Part shown: positions 1-9,434 of the stretch, one piece after another
Layout: each line of letters starts with the position of its first letter
Numbering within the stretch: position 1 is the stretch's first letter
Origin: Nemertoderma westbladi
Taxonomy: Eukaryota > Xenacoelomorpha > Nemertodermatida > Nemertodermatidae
Length of the DNA stretch: 51,473 bases
Direction of reading: 5' to 3'
NCBI GenBank assembly: GCA_032718475.1
Contig: JAUCBJ010001879.1
Coordinates: forward strand, 1 to 51,473
Position numbers and translations under genes: made by a program
The notes under the pieces: generated by a model
The model's database searches: none
What the model saw: the letters and a program-made list of their open reading frames with translations, nothing else
What the model was told of the DNA's origin: nothing

Positions 1-81
1 CACACTATCCACATATCCACATAGATGTATCAACAGTTACTCGCACAGTTTCGAAACTTCGCATAGTTATAACTGTATAAA

Positions 82-372
82 GATCGTCAGTCTGCGTTTA
101 GGAAAAATATTTTATAACAAAACAGGACAAGCGACGAGCGCAACGAGGCATATAATGAAGACGAGTACTGCGTTGACTAAATTATTATATAAACCACCTG
201 GCTTCACATATTGATCGCATCCCTAGTTATTATTATTATAAAGAACGTCCTAGCCTGCGTTTAAGAAATATATTTAAATACAAAACAGGACGAACGCAAC
301 GAGGCTTATAATGAATACGAGTACTGCGTTTATTATATTCCTATAAACCACCTGGCTTTGCATATTGAACGT
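82..372. repeat. tandem pair, about 160-bp unit
   Basis: Two adjacent imperfect copies, at about 82-215 and 242-372. Both carry the landmarks ctgcgttta, aaaacaggac, gcaacgaggc, acgagtactgcgtt and ataaaccacctggctt in the same order. No open frame spans the unit, so it is probably a local duplication within an interspersed repeat. Confidence 0.7.
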
Positions 373-944
373 GCGATTGGAAATAAGTTCGTGCTACCCT
401 TCCGTGGGTGGTAGATGTCGCGGTTATGTATTGGTGGTTGGGAAGGGTGGGGGGGGGGGGGGGGATTAAAAGGGGTGAACACGTACTGTCCCCCTTTCTT
501 TGATTGATTGGTGGTGTGGGTAAATTTCTCAAAACCTGATTTTGTGATACAGTCGCTCAATTTTAATTTGTATCTCATAACTGGGCCTCGTGCTGCGCGA
601 AGGCCCCACGAACGTGTACCAGCATGTTGGCCAATAAATGAGCAGTATTTAATGAGAATAAATTTTTTTTGCCGTTTTAATTACTTTAGATCAATTAAAG
701 ACACAATTATTAAAGCAAATCACTTGAACTAATTAAAAACTATAATAGAATGGCGTATGGGGATTACATCTGTATAATTTTTAATTATAATTATTTAAAT
801 CTTATACTGTAAAACAATTAATTTCCTTTAAAAGGCAGGTTGAAAATGGTGTTTTTACCGTAATAACTTAATTAACTAATTAACTGCTATTATCTTAGCT
901 TCTCGAAGGCCACACTGAAATTCTACTTGGAAAATTTCTAAACT
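373..944. other. intergenic, no gene seen
   Basis: AT-rich sequence with a G16 run at 449-464. The proline-rich frames on the minus strand arise from that run and are not credible genes. No splice-bounded exon was seen. Confidence 0.5.
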
Positions 945-1100
945 TTTGCCAAACAACATGTGTACCAAGTTTGGATAGATTTCATCAAAGATTGGCCGAG
1001 TTATTAACGTTTAAAATTGAACACGACAGAACGACAGAACGACAGGTTGATTAATGGTACCACTACGCTAAGGCTCACTCACTTCGTGGCTCGCCCCACA
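945..1100 (-). repeat. dispersed repeat, long form
   Basis: This stretch is repeated in the opposite orientation at about 39925-40085. Shared landmarks are the strings accaagtttgg, gttattaacgtttaaaattg, a run of acgacag units, ggtaccact and the terminal block gctaaggctc...cttcgtggctcgcccca. Shorter copies of the terminal block occur at four other places in the window. It does not encode a protein. Confidence 0.7.
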
Positions 1101-1743
1101 GCAGTTTGCGTTCAGTCAGTCGTACTTCTGTACTTCCTAACTGCCTAGCCTCAGAGTCTGCATTCTACAGTACTGAGAAAGACTGTGATTAACTGACACA
1201 GTCTGTCTGACAACAGGATCAAAATTAGCGAATGAATATTGCATTCTAGTACCAAAACGTTCGTATGTAGTACAACAGTACGGGACAGGGGTGTTGGTTG
1301 CTACGATTTCTTTTATTAATATTTTCTTTTATGATCTTTTACAATAACTATTTAAGTGGTGGTAAAAAAAAGTAGACTACATAAATATATTTCATAAATT
1401 GAATTATCTAATAGTATTATGTTATATAATTATTAAATAAATAATACAAAATAATGTTATAATATATAATATTAAAAACATGTTATGTTTGCCACCACTT
1501 AATACGTCGTTTTATTTGTTGAATGTTATCTGCATAAACATCGTCCATCGAAGCTTTTCCCTTAACTTATATATATTTTTTAATAAGCAATATATAAACT
1601 AATAATAAAACAAATTAACGAAATAAGTAAGTCTGGGCATGCACCTAAGACCTAATCTTATAAAATTTCTTTAAAAAAGTACTGTACTTAGATTGCTCTG
1701 TGGATGGGTCCCAGTATGTGTCCGAATGGCCGTGGGGCTCACC
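1101..1743. other. intergenic, AT-rich
   Basis: No credible coding frame or RNA gene. The 1310-1660 part is very AT-rich, with long poly-A/T and ATA stretches. Confidence 0.5.
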
Positions 1744-2031
1744 TCACTGGATTCCACACACAAAAGGAGGGAAAACTGGGCTTCTTCGGAGCCACACTGC
1801 TGCATTCCTACGCCACACGGACACAGACAAGCGTTGAAATAAGTGCATGACCGAGTCGGACACGGGAATGCCACGGCGCAGGCTCTGCAGAGGCGCGATT
1901 TCCTTAAGGGTGGCATTGGAGTGGGATTCCCATCCTCCCAGAACCTTCACCACAAGTTGGGTGAATCCCACACCCGAGTTGCGGCAGTCCTCCATGTGGG
2001 CAGCGAGTTTTCGCTCACGGGCAATGGGCAA
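1744..2031 (-). pseudogene. C-terminal remnant of a retrotransposon protein
   Basis: A 95-codon minus-strand frame is far less AT-rich than its surroundings. Its translation contains the ordered blocks RERKLAAHMEDC, GVGFTQLVVKVLGGW, LQSLRRGIP and LFQRLSVSVWRRNA. I recognise this layout (a G-x-x-F-x-x-L-V, a GGW, then LFQRL-x-x-x-x-WR-x-NA) from C-terminal ends of reverse-transcriptase-type proteins that are repeated in many invertebrate genomes. The frame ends at a stop at 1744. Its upstream side runs straight into AT-rich DNA with no RT core, so it is a 5'-truncated fragment. The family call rests on recall of the motif layout, not on a search. Confidence 0.45.
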
Positions 2032-2391
2032 TGGATATAAAATGTATATATTACTATATTACTCTTATATACTGTATATAAAATGCCTCGAGAATTGTTA
2101 AAAAGTTTCCACTTTTTTCCAATGTAATAAATAATTATTAAATAATTATCCCTTTTTATTGTTTATCAATTTTAATTATATTTTTAACATTTGACACAAA
2201 GGCATCCATAAATTAGGTCCATTAATAAATCTGAGCATATCGGCTATATGAGATATACTGTCTAATGATTTTGATTAATTAATAATATGGACGTTTTTCC
2301 CACAAGAACATTTAATATTTTTCTCTAGCATTGTCATCTCCATCGGTCACATAACCTTAACCTTACAGATTCCATAGTGTCGGTCACCAAT

Positions 2392-2461
2392 CTAATATAA
2401 AGTCTCCAATATTCACGGACACTAACATGATATAAAGTCTCTCATATTCTCCGACACTAAC
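2392..2461. repeat. 35-bp unit, two copies
   Basis: Two adjacent copies, 2392-2426 and 2427-2461, share ataaagtct, atattc and gacactaac. Read on the minus strand, each copy carries a GTTAGT splice-donor-like hexamer; the proximal one is the predicted donor of the exon at 2462-2644. Confidence 0.6.
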
Positions 2462-2644
2462 CTTTTGTTTTAATATTTTTTGGAGTATCAACTTCTATCG
2501 CTCCACAGCCACTGTTGTCCGTTGGTGCATTGCCACCCGATGGCGGCATAGGGAGTGTTGCCGACCCACCGCCAGCCACTGGGACAGCTGAGCTCTGGAA
2601 GACCAGCTGTTGGGGGTCAATGCCCTGTTGTAGACGTTCCTGCA
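2462..2644 (-). CDS. candidate internal exon, Gly/Pro/Ser-rich
   Basis: On the minus strand an open block is bounded by an acceptor (TACTAACAG, ending at 2645) and a donor (AAAG|GTTAGT, starting at 2461). The 183-nt exon keeps the frame. It starts with two bases completing a codon and encodes about 60 residues, beginning VQERLQQGIDPQQLVFQ, followed by a Gly/Pro/Ala-rich stretch and a short Lys-rich end. Its GC content is clearly higher than that of its flanks. I do not recognise the protein. It may belong to the same gene as the minus-strand exon at 8241-8433, which also encodes Ser/Pro-rich sequence. However, the two do not join in phase directly, so at least one more exon would be needed. 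Confidence 0.45.
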
Positions 2645-3120
2645 CTGTTAGTAGAATCACACAGCGATGGGAAATAGAAACAAAACAAGTGAGAGTAACT
2701 CTAAGAAAACAGTCCGTGTGTTAATATTAATAAATAACTATTTATTAGTAATAAATAATACAAAGTAAAATGGTAACAACACTGGCAAAAAATTTATAAA
2801 TCAAGTTGACATTTTTTGGCGATGTTTAATATTGAAAGCGAAATATATAATCAAATTATTCGAAATGCCGTTTCCATTGTAATGAGCACGGGAATATTTA
2901 CTTAAGACGGATGAATACCGTTTTAGTACAATACTTCACAGCATATAAACTTTCTATGATGTGATGGCAGAGCATGAAGTATAAAAAGTATTAATTTTGA
3001 TTAGCTACGTGGTTGCATTGTATATCTAGTATAAAAATAGCACAGTACTACTCCATGGCCAACAACATTCATAGCTCAAAACTGAATAAGTGCAAAAAAT
3101 ATAAAGTGCAAAAAAAATAA
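2645..3120. other. intergenic or intronic, no gene seen
   Basis: AT-rich DNA between the candidate exon and the tRNA gene. The poly-A stretch just before 3121 serves, on the minus strand, as the T-run terminator of the tRNA gene. Confidence 0.5.
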
Positions 3121-3193
3121 CGACCACGGCCGGAGTCGAACCGACAATCTTCTGATCCGAAGTCAGACGCCTTATCCATTAGGCCACGCGGCC
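3121..3193 (-). tRNA. tRNA-Arg (anticodon TCG)
   Basis: The reverse complement folds as a full 73-nt cloverleaf. The acceptor stem GGCCGCG pairs with CGTGGTC (two G-T pairs) and the discriminator is G. The D-arm is GCCTAATGGATAAGGC. The anticodon stem-loop CTGACTTCGGATCAG puts TCG at 3160-3158, and the T-arm is GTCGG-TTCGACT-CCGGC. Internal A and B boxes are intact. A run of eight Ts follows at once on the minus strand as a Pol III terminator. No intron is present. It looks functional. Confidence 0.95.
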
Positions 3194-3563
3194 ACGAGTG
3201 TTGAAGAGGTAAAATAGCTTACTTACTAGGCTAAGCAACCAGTTTAGATTTTAATAGTTGTACTAACACTACAGGCAAGAACAACTGTGGGGCGAGTCAC
3301 GAAGTTGGCGGAGCCTTAGCGAACTGACAGTGTTAGGGGGATGGGTCAATAATGGAACTGACAGTGTTAAGGGAAGGAAGGAAGGGGGGGGGGGGGGGGG
3401 GGGGGTTAGGTGAATAATGAATAGCAAATAGTCATCGTCGTTACCATTATGACAAGCTAATAACTTTATTGATGTCGATTTAAAACTGTCGAGTTGAAAA
3501 TTTTCAGGCATCAATAAGACTAAAAGTGAAGAATATTTACAGAATTTCAAACACCATCAGTTC
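3194..3563. other. intergenic with dispersed-repeat copy and G22 run
   Basis: Holds a short copy of the dispersed block (ggggcgagtcacgaag...gagccttagcg at about 3290-3324) and a G22 run at 3384-3405. The proline-rich minus-strand frame here is a by-product of the G run. Confidence 0.55.
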
Positions 3564-3905
3564 AACAGTCTCCCGCTAAAGGGCTACATGTATAATCAAT
3601 AAATGTCCTCCCATTTCTTTGATTTTAATCCGTTCTAGCTGAAACCTGTTAGATATGTGCTAGAACGGAACCTGTGTCTTTATGGGGTCGATAATCTGTT
3701 TGAAGTTCTCCAGTCTGCCGCTAGAGGGCGAAATGTCTGAAAGTGAAAACTTTTCCCATTTCCGTGATTTTAATTCGTTTAAACTGAATCTTGGCATATA
3801 TGTACTATACAACATGTTGCGTCTTTATGAAGAAGATGATCGGTCCGCAGTTCTCCAGTCTACCGCAAGAGGGCGAAATGCAGAAATTGAAAACCTTTTA
3901 AGCTG
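3564..3905 (+). repeat. about 145-bp tandem repeat with CTCF-like core
   Basis: Just over two units start at about 3567, 3710 and 3856. Each starts with cagtct followed by CCGCTAAAGGGC, CCGCTAGAGGGCG or CCGCAAGAGGGCG, then a stretch ending tttctttgattttaat or similar. The 12-13-mers match the core of the known bilaterian CTCF motif (CC-x-C-x-AG-x-GGGC). Binding is an inference. Confidence 0.65.
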
Positions 3906-3930
3906 GCATAGTATCGCAATGTGCAGTTTC

Positions 3931-3993
3931 AATGCAGCAGGCCGATTATTATACTAGTAGTAGTCTACTACTAGTATCGGCATGCTGCATTGC
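3931..3993. repeat. palindrome at LINE junction
   Basis: The left arm (aatgcagcaggccga, then atactagtagtag) and the right arm (tctactactagtat, then cggcatgctgcatt) are reverse complements, with one mismatch per block and a 5-nt bulge. The palindrome sits next to the 3' end of the LINE fragment that starts at 4004. Confidence 0.7.
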
Positions 3994-4003
3994 AGCTACA
4001 TTT

Positions 4004-4710
4004 TTAAGAATGCTGTGCCGGCTTGTCGACAAAATTGCGCCGCCACAACTCCCTATCACCCATGACATTTGCTAGATCATCCGCATCTTCAAGGCCAGTG
4101 TCCTTTAAGATGCGTCTCAAGAAAGCCATGGGCTGTCCACCATGCTTATTCACTCCATGAGGCTGCCAAAGTACAAGATTATGCACTGGCTGGTCCTCAC
4201 GGCGAAAGCAATGTCCTGCAAAGCGGAGGCGATTTTGTTCTAGCGTCAAGCTTGGGGGAACCAATGAGACACCTCCAATGTTATATAGTGTCTTGTTGGA
4301 GATGTGTGCATTGTGCTTGACACAATGAAGCTGGAGTAGCATTATTGTGAATGTGCCATCCAGAGATTTGGTGTCCTCAGCAGTTAGAGCCCAGCATGGA
4401 CTCCCATAGAGGAGTACTGGAACTACTGCTGCTCTAAATAATCGGACCTTAAGTTTCCGATTAATTCTCGGTGACTTCCAAATCCTGGAAAGCCTATTCA
4501 AGGCTGCCCATGCCTTTCCCTTATGTATTCGAAGGTCCTCACCTGACTTCCGGATCCATGATCCCAGGTAACAGAAGTCGTCCACATGCTCAAGCATACC
4601 ATCCTTTGAGCTTATGCTCATCCGATCAGAGACTTGCTGAGAACTTTCAAAGTTAACTAACAAAATTTTGGTCTTTCTGGAGTTAATAAAAAGACCAACA
4701 CTAGAAGCAG
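4004..4710 (-). pseudogene. non-LTR retrotransposon RT, C-terminal part
   Basis: A minus-strand frame of about 235 codons is open from about 4710 to the stop at 4004. It starts in RT palm/thumb sequence (VGLFINSRKTKILLVNF) and continues with DFCYLGSWIRKSGEDL, LNRLSRIWKS and LFRAAVVPVLLYGSPCW. The C-terminal tail is RLRFAGHCFRREDQPVHNL, then a block ending DRELWRRNFV. This order is typical of LINE reverse-transcriptase C-termini. The catalytic FADD-type motif lies upstream and is missing: the frame stops at a TAG-repeat microsatellite, so the copy is 5'-truncated. No internal stop is present, which suggests a fairly young insertion. The exact clade cannot be fixed by eye. Confidence 0.85.
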
Positions 4711-4750
4711 CATGTAGCAGTAGTAGTAGTAGTGTAGTAGTAGTCTACCG
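4711..4750. repeat. TAG trinucleotide microsatellite
   Basis: A run of tag units with one interruption marks the truncated 5' side of the LINE fragment. A similar tag/cta palindrome flanks its other end. Confidence 0.8.
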
Positions 4751-5430
4751 TCTGCCACAAGAGGATTGGACGGATCCAACATGGATGTCCTTTTTTCTCA
4801 CACGTGTGTGTGTGTTTGTTTGTACACACAACTTCCTGCACTTAATGTTAATGGATTTGGATGAAACTTTGATGATAGGTTCATTATCGGACCTAGTTGT
4901 GTATGCAAGGTTTTGGTTGCGAGGGACCTGTTGGTTGCCTAGCTACAGTGAAACTTATTCTAGAATGACCGATCATAATCGTAGAATTCACTCACTCAAT
5001 ATTTTGTCGACACCCCATAGGAAACACCTATTGGACATGCAAAATTTCGCTTTACTTTGTTTAGAATTGTAGGAGAAGATACATTTCCAGCAAACCAGTG
5101 TTTTTTTATACAATATATTTTTACAATATTGTGTACTTTGCCCAATCCGCCTCAAATGGCTGATAGATCTCTCCCCGCTGCAGTTACAGCACATTAATCA
5201 CAAATACATACGCAAGAATACTTCAACACGTTCGTGGGGCGTCGCACGCGAACTTGAGCAAGATCTAAACAAGTTCGATTTGATCTGGAGTCTGGAGTCA
5301 AAAGTTCGAGAGATATTTGCCCGTAGCTTTCTAAAAAATTGGAACTTTTTCTCTAGTATGCCCATATAAAATTTGATTGAAATGGTTAAAATCTACAAAA
5401 GTTATTTACGAATGAAGTTTTCATTACAGG
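4751..5430. other. intergenic, no gene seen
   Basis: The first bases (accgtctgccacaagagg) resemble the CTCF-like repeat seen at 3856, as if the LINE insertion split that repeat. The rest holds only weak frames. Confidence 0.4.
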
Positions 5431-5500
5431 CGGACAGACAGACAGAGGGACAGACAGACAGACGGGCAGACAGACAGACGGGCAGACAGACAGACGCGCA
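5431..5500. repeat. GACA microsatellite
   Basis: Tandem cagacaga units are interrupted by gggc in a regular pattern. Smaller GACA stretches recur at about 6140 and 40075. Confidence 0.85.
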
Positions 5501-5785
5501 TAAACTTTTGCCCTATTTACTAATTATAATTGTGCGCTAAGGCTCGCCCTGACTGCGTGGCTCACCCCCCATTGGGAAATGTAGAAGCTATCATGTCCGT
5601 TTTTGGGGCCCCAGAGGTAAATCCTTACATCAGGGGCTGTTACCTCTCTGACGGACAGCGTAACAGCCCCTATAGTAGTTAACTGCTCTATGGCTCAGAG
5701 TTTAAAAACCAATAACTGAAGTTCAATGGCAGTGAATTTAGAAATATTAATGATGACCCCTCCCTAAAATTACATGGAATTCCGC

Positions 5786-5951
5786 GTTCACACTACCGAG
5801 TCAAAGTCAAAAGACAAAATGTAAAACAAATCACGTGAAATTTAATTATTTCTAGAATGTCCTTATGTATTATATTAGGCCTATAATGTATTATTATTTA
5901 TTATTGCTAGCTATATTTATTTTCTTTTGACTTTGACTCGGTAGCCTGAAC
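5786..5951. mobile_element. 166-bp MITE-like element with long terminal inverted repeats
   Basis: The left end 5786-5814 and right end 5923-5951 are reverse complements over about 29 nt with roughly three mismatches. The core CTACCGAGTCAAAGTCAAAA is shared exactly. The interior is AT-rich and non-coding. I see no convincing target-site duplication, so the superfamily is left open. Confidence 0.7.
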
Positions 5952-6984
5952 CGAAATAGATTCTAGTCCTATCTGTCCGCCTGTCTCTCTTTTCGGTCTG
6001 TCTGTCAAAATATAAAAATAGAACAGACAATACCATCAATCGTAAAAACAGACGTCGGAAATGAAATCACCGGCCAGGAAAACCGGCCATAGCAATAATG
6101 TTAGCTAAGTGGGTAAATTTTTTAGCTTTTGACGGACAAACCAAAATTCAGACAGACAGACACCCCATAGCGAAGGTTTTAGTTTAAGTTTGAAAAAATG
6201 TCCTTCAAAATTGGACAATATTGGTATGTTTGAAAATTCGTTCCATTTATGGAAGAAATAGTTTGAAAACTTTGAATGCATTATTCTCCTATATTACTTT
6301 TCAGCGTTATTTTTGTTACAAATGGCCGATTATTTCGAGAACGGCTCAATGAAATTTCTCACATGATCCGCGGCGCTGAACCACGGAACCACGTGGAACC
6401 TCTAACATCGTAGTTAACTCATCCTCATTCCTTGTGTTATAGGACCAAATTCCAAATTGTTGACATTTTTTTCAAAAATGTGAAAAATAATACGAAAAAA
6501 TCGAAAATTGAGAATATTTGAAGGTCCCAGGTCTTGAGTGGCTACTATAAAAACATACCAAATTTCAGAGAAATCGGACTAGTAGTTCCAGATAAAACTC
6601 GAGGCATTTGTTAAAAAGGCGAATGTATGGGAAAATCTAAGGATCTCCCCTTAATGAGGTAGGCTAAGCAATGGTGACCGAGACATAAGATTTCGACTTT
6701 TTCTGACTTTTTATTTATTTTTTCACTCATGTATGTAGAGAACTTTTCCTAAGAAGAGTAATATTCAATTTTACCAGCTTTATTGGTAAACGATAAATAA
6801 AAGCAATTTTTCAATTTCAAACAAAACAGGAAATAAGATAGAAAGAAACTCACAAACAGACAACCACATAAATTAAATCTGCAATGCTATCCACAACTCA
6901 CATGTTAAATTATCCACGTATAAAACCTCGAATTCTCGTTCGATTTGGTAAAACAGATCCCAGAGACGAGTTCTAACATCGGTG
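5952..6984. other. intergenic, no gene seen
   Basis: No credible frame, exon or RNA gene. It contains a short hairpin (accggcc...ggccggt type) near 6070-6090 and a few GACA units. Confidence 0.5.
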
Positions 6985-8020
6985 GGGAGATGACATGGAG
7001 TGCTGTTAACTGACATAGCTGGACCTGGGACCTATGGGATGGAGAGATGGAGTGCTGTTAACGGACATAGCTGGACCTGGGACCTACGGGAGAGAGACAT
7101 GGAATGGAGTGCTGTTAACTGACATAGCTGGACCTGGGACCTATGGGATGGAGAGATGGAATGGAGTGCTGTTAACGGACATATCTGGGCCTGGGACCTA
7201 TGGGAGATGGAGAGTGCTGTTAACGGACATAGCCGGGCCTGGGGCTGGGACCTATGACAGATGGAGTGCTGTTAACGGACATAGCTGGGCCTGGGACCTA
7301 TGGGAGATGGAGAGTGCTGTTAACGGACATAGCCGGGCCTGGGACCTATGAGAGATGGAGAGTGCTGTTAACGGACATAGCCGGGCCTGGGACCTATGAC
7401 AGATGGAGTGCTGTTAACGGACATAGCCGGGCCTGGGACCTATGACAGATGGAGTGCTGTTAACGGACATAGCCGGGCCTGGGACCTATGACAGATGGAG
7501 TGCTGTTAACGGACATAGCTGGGCCTGGGACCTATAGGATGGAGAGATGGAGTGCTGTTAACGGATATAGCTGGACGTGGGACCTACGGGAGGGAGACAT
7601 GGTATGGTGTGCTGTTAACGGACATAGCTGGGCCTGGGACCTATGGGAGATGGAGAGTGCTGTTAACGGACATAGCCGGGCCTGGGACCTATGAGAGATG
7701 GAGAGTGCTGTTAACGGACATAGCCGGGCCTGGGACCTATGAGAGATGGAGTGCTGTTAACGGACATAGCCGGGCCTGGGACCTACGGGAGGGAGACATG
7801 GAATGGAGTGCTGTTAACGGACATAGCTGGGCCTGGGACCTACAGGTGGGAGACATTGAGTGCTGTTGACGGACATAGCTGGGCCTGGGACCTACGGGTG
7901 GGAGACATGGAGTGCTGTTGACGGACATAGCTTTGCCTGGAACCTACGGGTGGGAGACATGGAGTGGAGTGCTGTTAACTGACATATCTGGGCCTTGGAC
8001 CCATGGGAGATGGAGTTGAC
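6985..8020 (+). repeat. minisatellite, about 46-60-bp units, about 20 copies
   Basis: About twenty copies of a unit built on gtgctgttaacggacatag, then ctgggcctgggaccta, followed by a variable tail (gggagatgga, gacagatgga or a longer gagacatggaatgga form). Short and long units alternate. The common unit is about 46-48 bp, so the reading frame usually shifts from copy to copy. The open frames here therefore reflect sequence composition, not a protein gene. Confidence 0.9.
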
Positions 8021-8240
8021 AGTCAACATGATTATAACAGGTAAGGTAAGGTAGTGGGTATGTATGTCTTTGATGTACTTTTGTATACTATTTATTTATA
8101 TAATTAATTGTGCAAAAATTAGACACTAGACAAACGTATGGGCAATGTATGACAGCGTATTGGGCAACCCTAACCTGTACGTGCACATATTACACATAGA
8201 CCTGCAGTTCGAAGTAGCCTATCTCTTCATGTTTACTTAC

Positions 8241-8433
8241 CAGACCAGCCGATGGAGACCCAGAAAGTGCGCTTATAGCGGCAGGAAAGGGAATTGGAGG
8301 GGAGTTTATGAGGATGTTGGGTTGGGGTGGGTCACTCTGGGAGTGGGGTCGTTGGGTTACAGAGGTTGTTATAGACCCACCGACCCGCTTAGAGACGCGG
8401 AACTTACCACCACTGCCTTCAGGCATCGCGATT
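8241..8433 (-). CDS. candidate 5' coding exon, Ser/Pro-rich
   Basis: A minus-strand open block is bounded by a strong acceptor (TTTTTTCTCTGTAG, ending at 8434) and a perfect donor (CTG|GTAAGTAAA, starting at 8240). The exon is 193 nt and ends in phase 0. It encodes IAMPEGSGGKFRVSKRVGG followed by a Ser/Thr/Pro-rich stretch ending SALSGSPSAGL. The ATG at 8426-8424 could be the start codon. The GC content is higher than in the flanks. I do not recognise the protein. The next exon should lie at lower coordinates on the same strand; the exon at 2462-2644 is compatible in strand and composition but needs an intermediate exon. The large minisatellite would then be intronic. Confidence 0.5.
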
Positions 8434-9176
8434 CTACAGAGAAAAAACATAACTTTATTAGATCAAATTGACATATTCAATCACATTTCCCTCATACTAA
8501 AAAGTTAAATAGTTACAAGTAACAAAAATGAGCGAGAAAAAATATCTTACAGGCCAATAACAGTGGCTATAAGAAATAATATAGTTAAGTAGTGTAGTAG
8601 CAGTAGGCCTACCGCACCTACAAAGAAACATTAAACAGGAGAATAAAAACAGTATATACCGGGTATATAAGGTAGTAAGTATAGTATAGTAGTATAGTAT
8701 AAGGTAATATAATTAAATAACTCAGAATGTATTATGACGTGATGCTTATATTATATAAAATTTTATGAGACGAATGACTTTATGTGACATATGATAACTC
8801 TTTATACTACTGGTGAGCGGACATGGCAAGTGGGCTCCACGGGCCCCTAAACTTTGTTCATAAATCATGTAATATATATAGTCCCGGTTGTAGATCAATT
8901 TCCACTTTGAATTTTCAGATTTCGAATTCTTATAAAAAAAATTTTCGTAGTATTTTTTCACTACAATTATATACGTACTATAATCTAAAGTACATTAATT
9001 ACGTTCTATAAGTTTACAGATCTCGCCTTATTACAATACTCCATACCAAAACGCCTCCCGCTGTGATCTTATAAAGTCATTGATTATAAAAGTTATTATT
9101 AAAAAGATAAGGAAAGGCAGCCTTAAAATTCCGGTAATCATATCATATGGTACTTAAAATTAAAGAGTGTAAAATA
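8434..9176. other. intergenic, AT-rich
   Basis: No credible coding region. Short gtatagta arrays lie near 8660-8710. Confidence 0.5.
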
Positions 9177-9434
9177 GCTAGTTTGTTCAAAAAAAAGCAA
9201 ACAGTCGGCCGAGGCCGGAGGCGACCCGAAGGCTCCTCTTTCGATAGCTGCTACCCGAGGGTAGGGGTGGGCGCTACTCCTATCCCATGATTTGCTCCCA
9301 GTAATTTAACTGGTACTCATTTTATCGACCCCAGTGGATGAAAGGCTGAGTGGACCCTGGCGGGGCTGAACCTACAACCACTAGATTGCAGGCCCGGCGC
9401 TCAACCAACTGAGCCACCCCGCCGCTAGTTTGTT
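9177..9434 (-). mobile_element. tRNA-derived SINE with target-site duplication
   Basis: The body (9188-9423) lies on the minus strand. Its head is a decayed tRNA: acceptor-like GGCGGGG and CCCCGCC ends, an A box in GTGGCTCAGTTGGTTGAGC, and a B-box-like GTAGGTTCAGCCC. The body that follows includes GGTCGATAAAATGAGTACC, a motif I recall from the conserved central part of several invertebrate SINEs. The 3' end is a short T-rich tail. The 11-bp sequence gctagtttgtt flanks both sides exactly (9177-9187 and 9424-9434), proving retroposition. Confidence 0.88.

Noticed and set aside
4668-5072. 134-codon plus-strand frame
   Set aside because: It starts in the LINE antisense and crosses the TAG microsatellite; composition and context do not support a gene.
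7034-7921. Long open frames with repeated L-L-T-D-I-A-G-P-G-T-Y units
   Set aside because: They arise from the minisatellite; unit lengths are mostly not multiples of three, and the same peptide appears in different frames.
9359-9423. Functional tRNA gene on the minus strand
   Set aside because: The T-stem does not pair and the sequence continues into a SINE body flanked by an 11-bp duplication; it is a SINE head.
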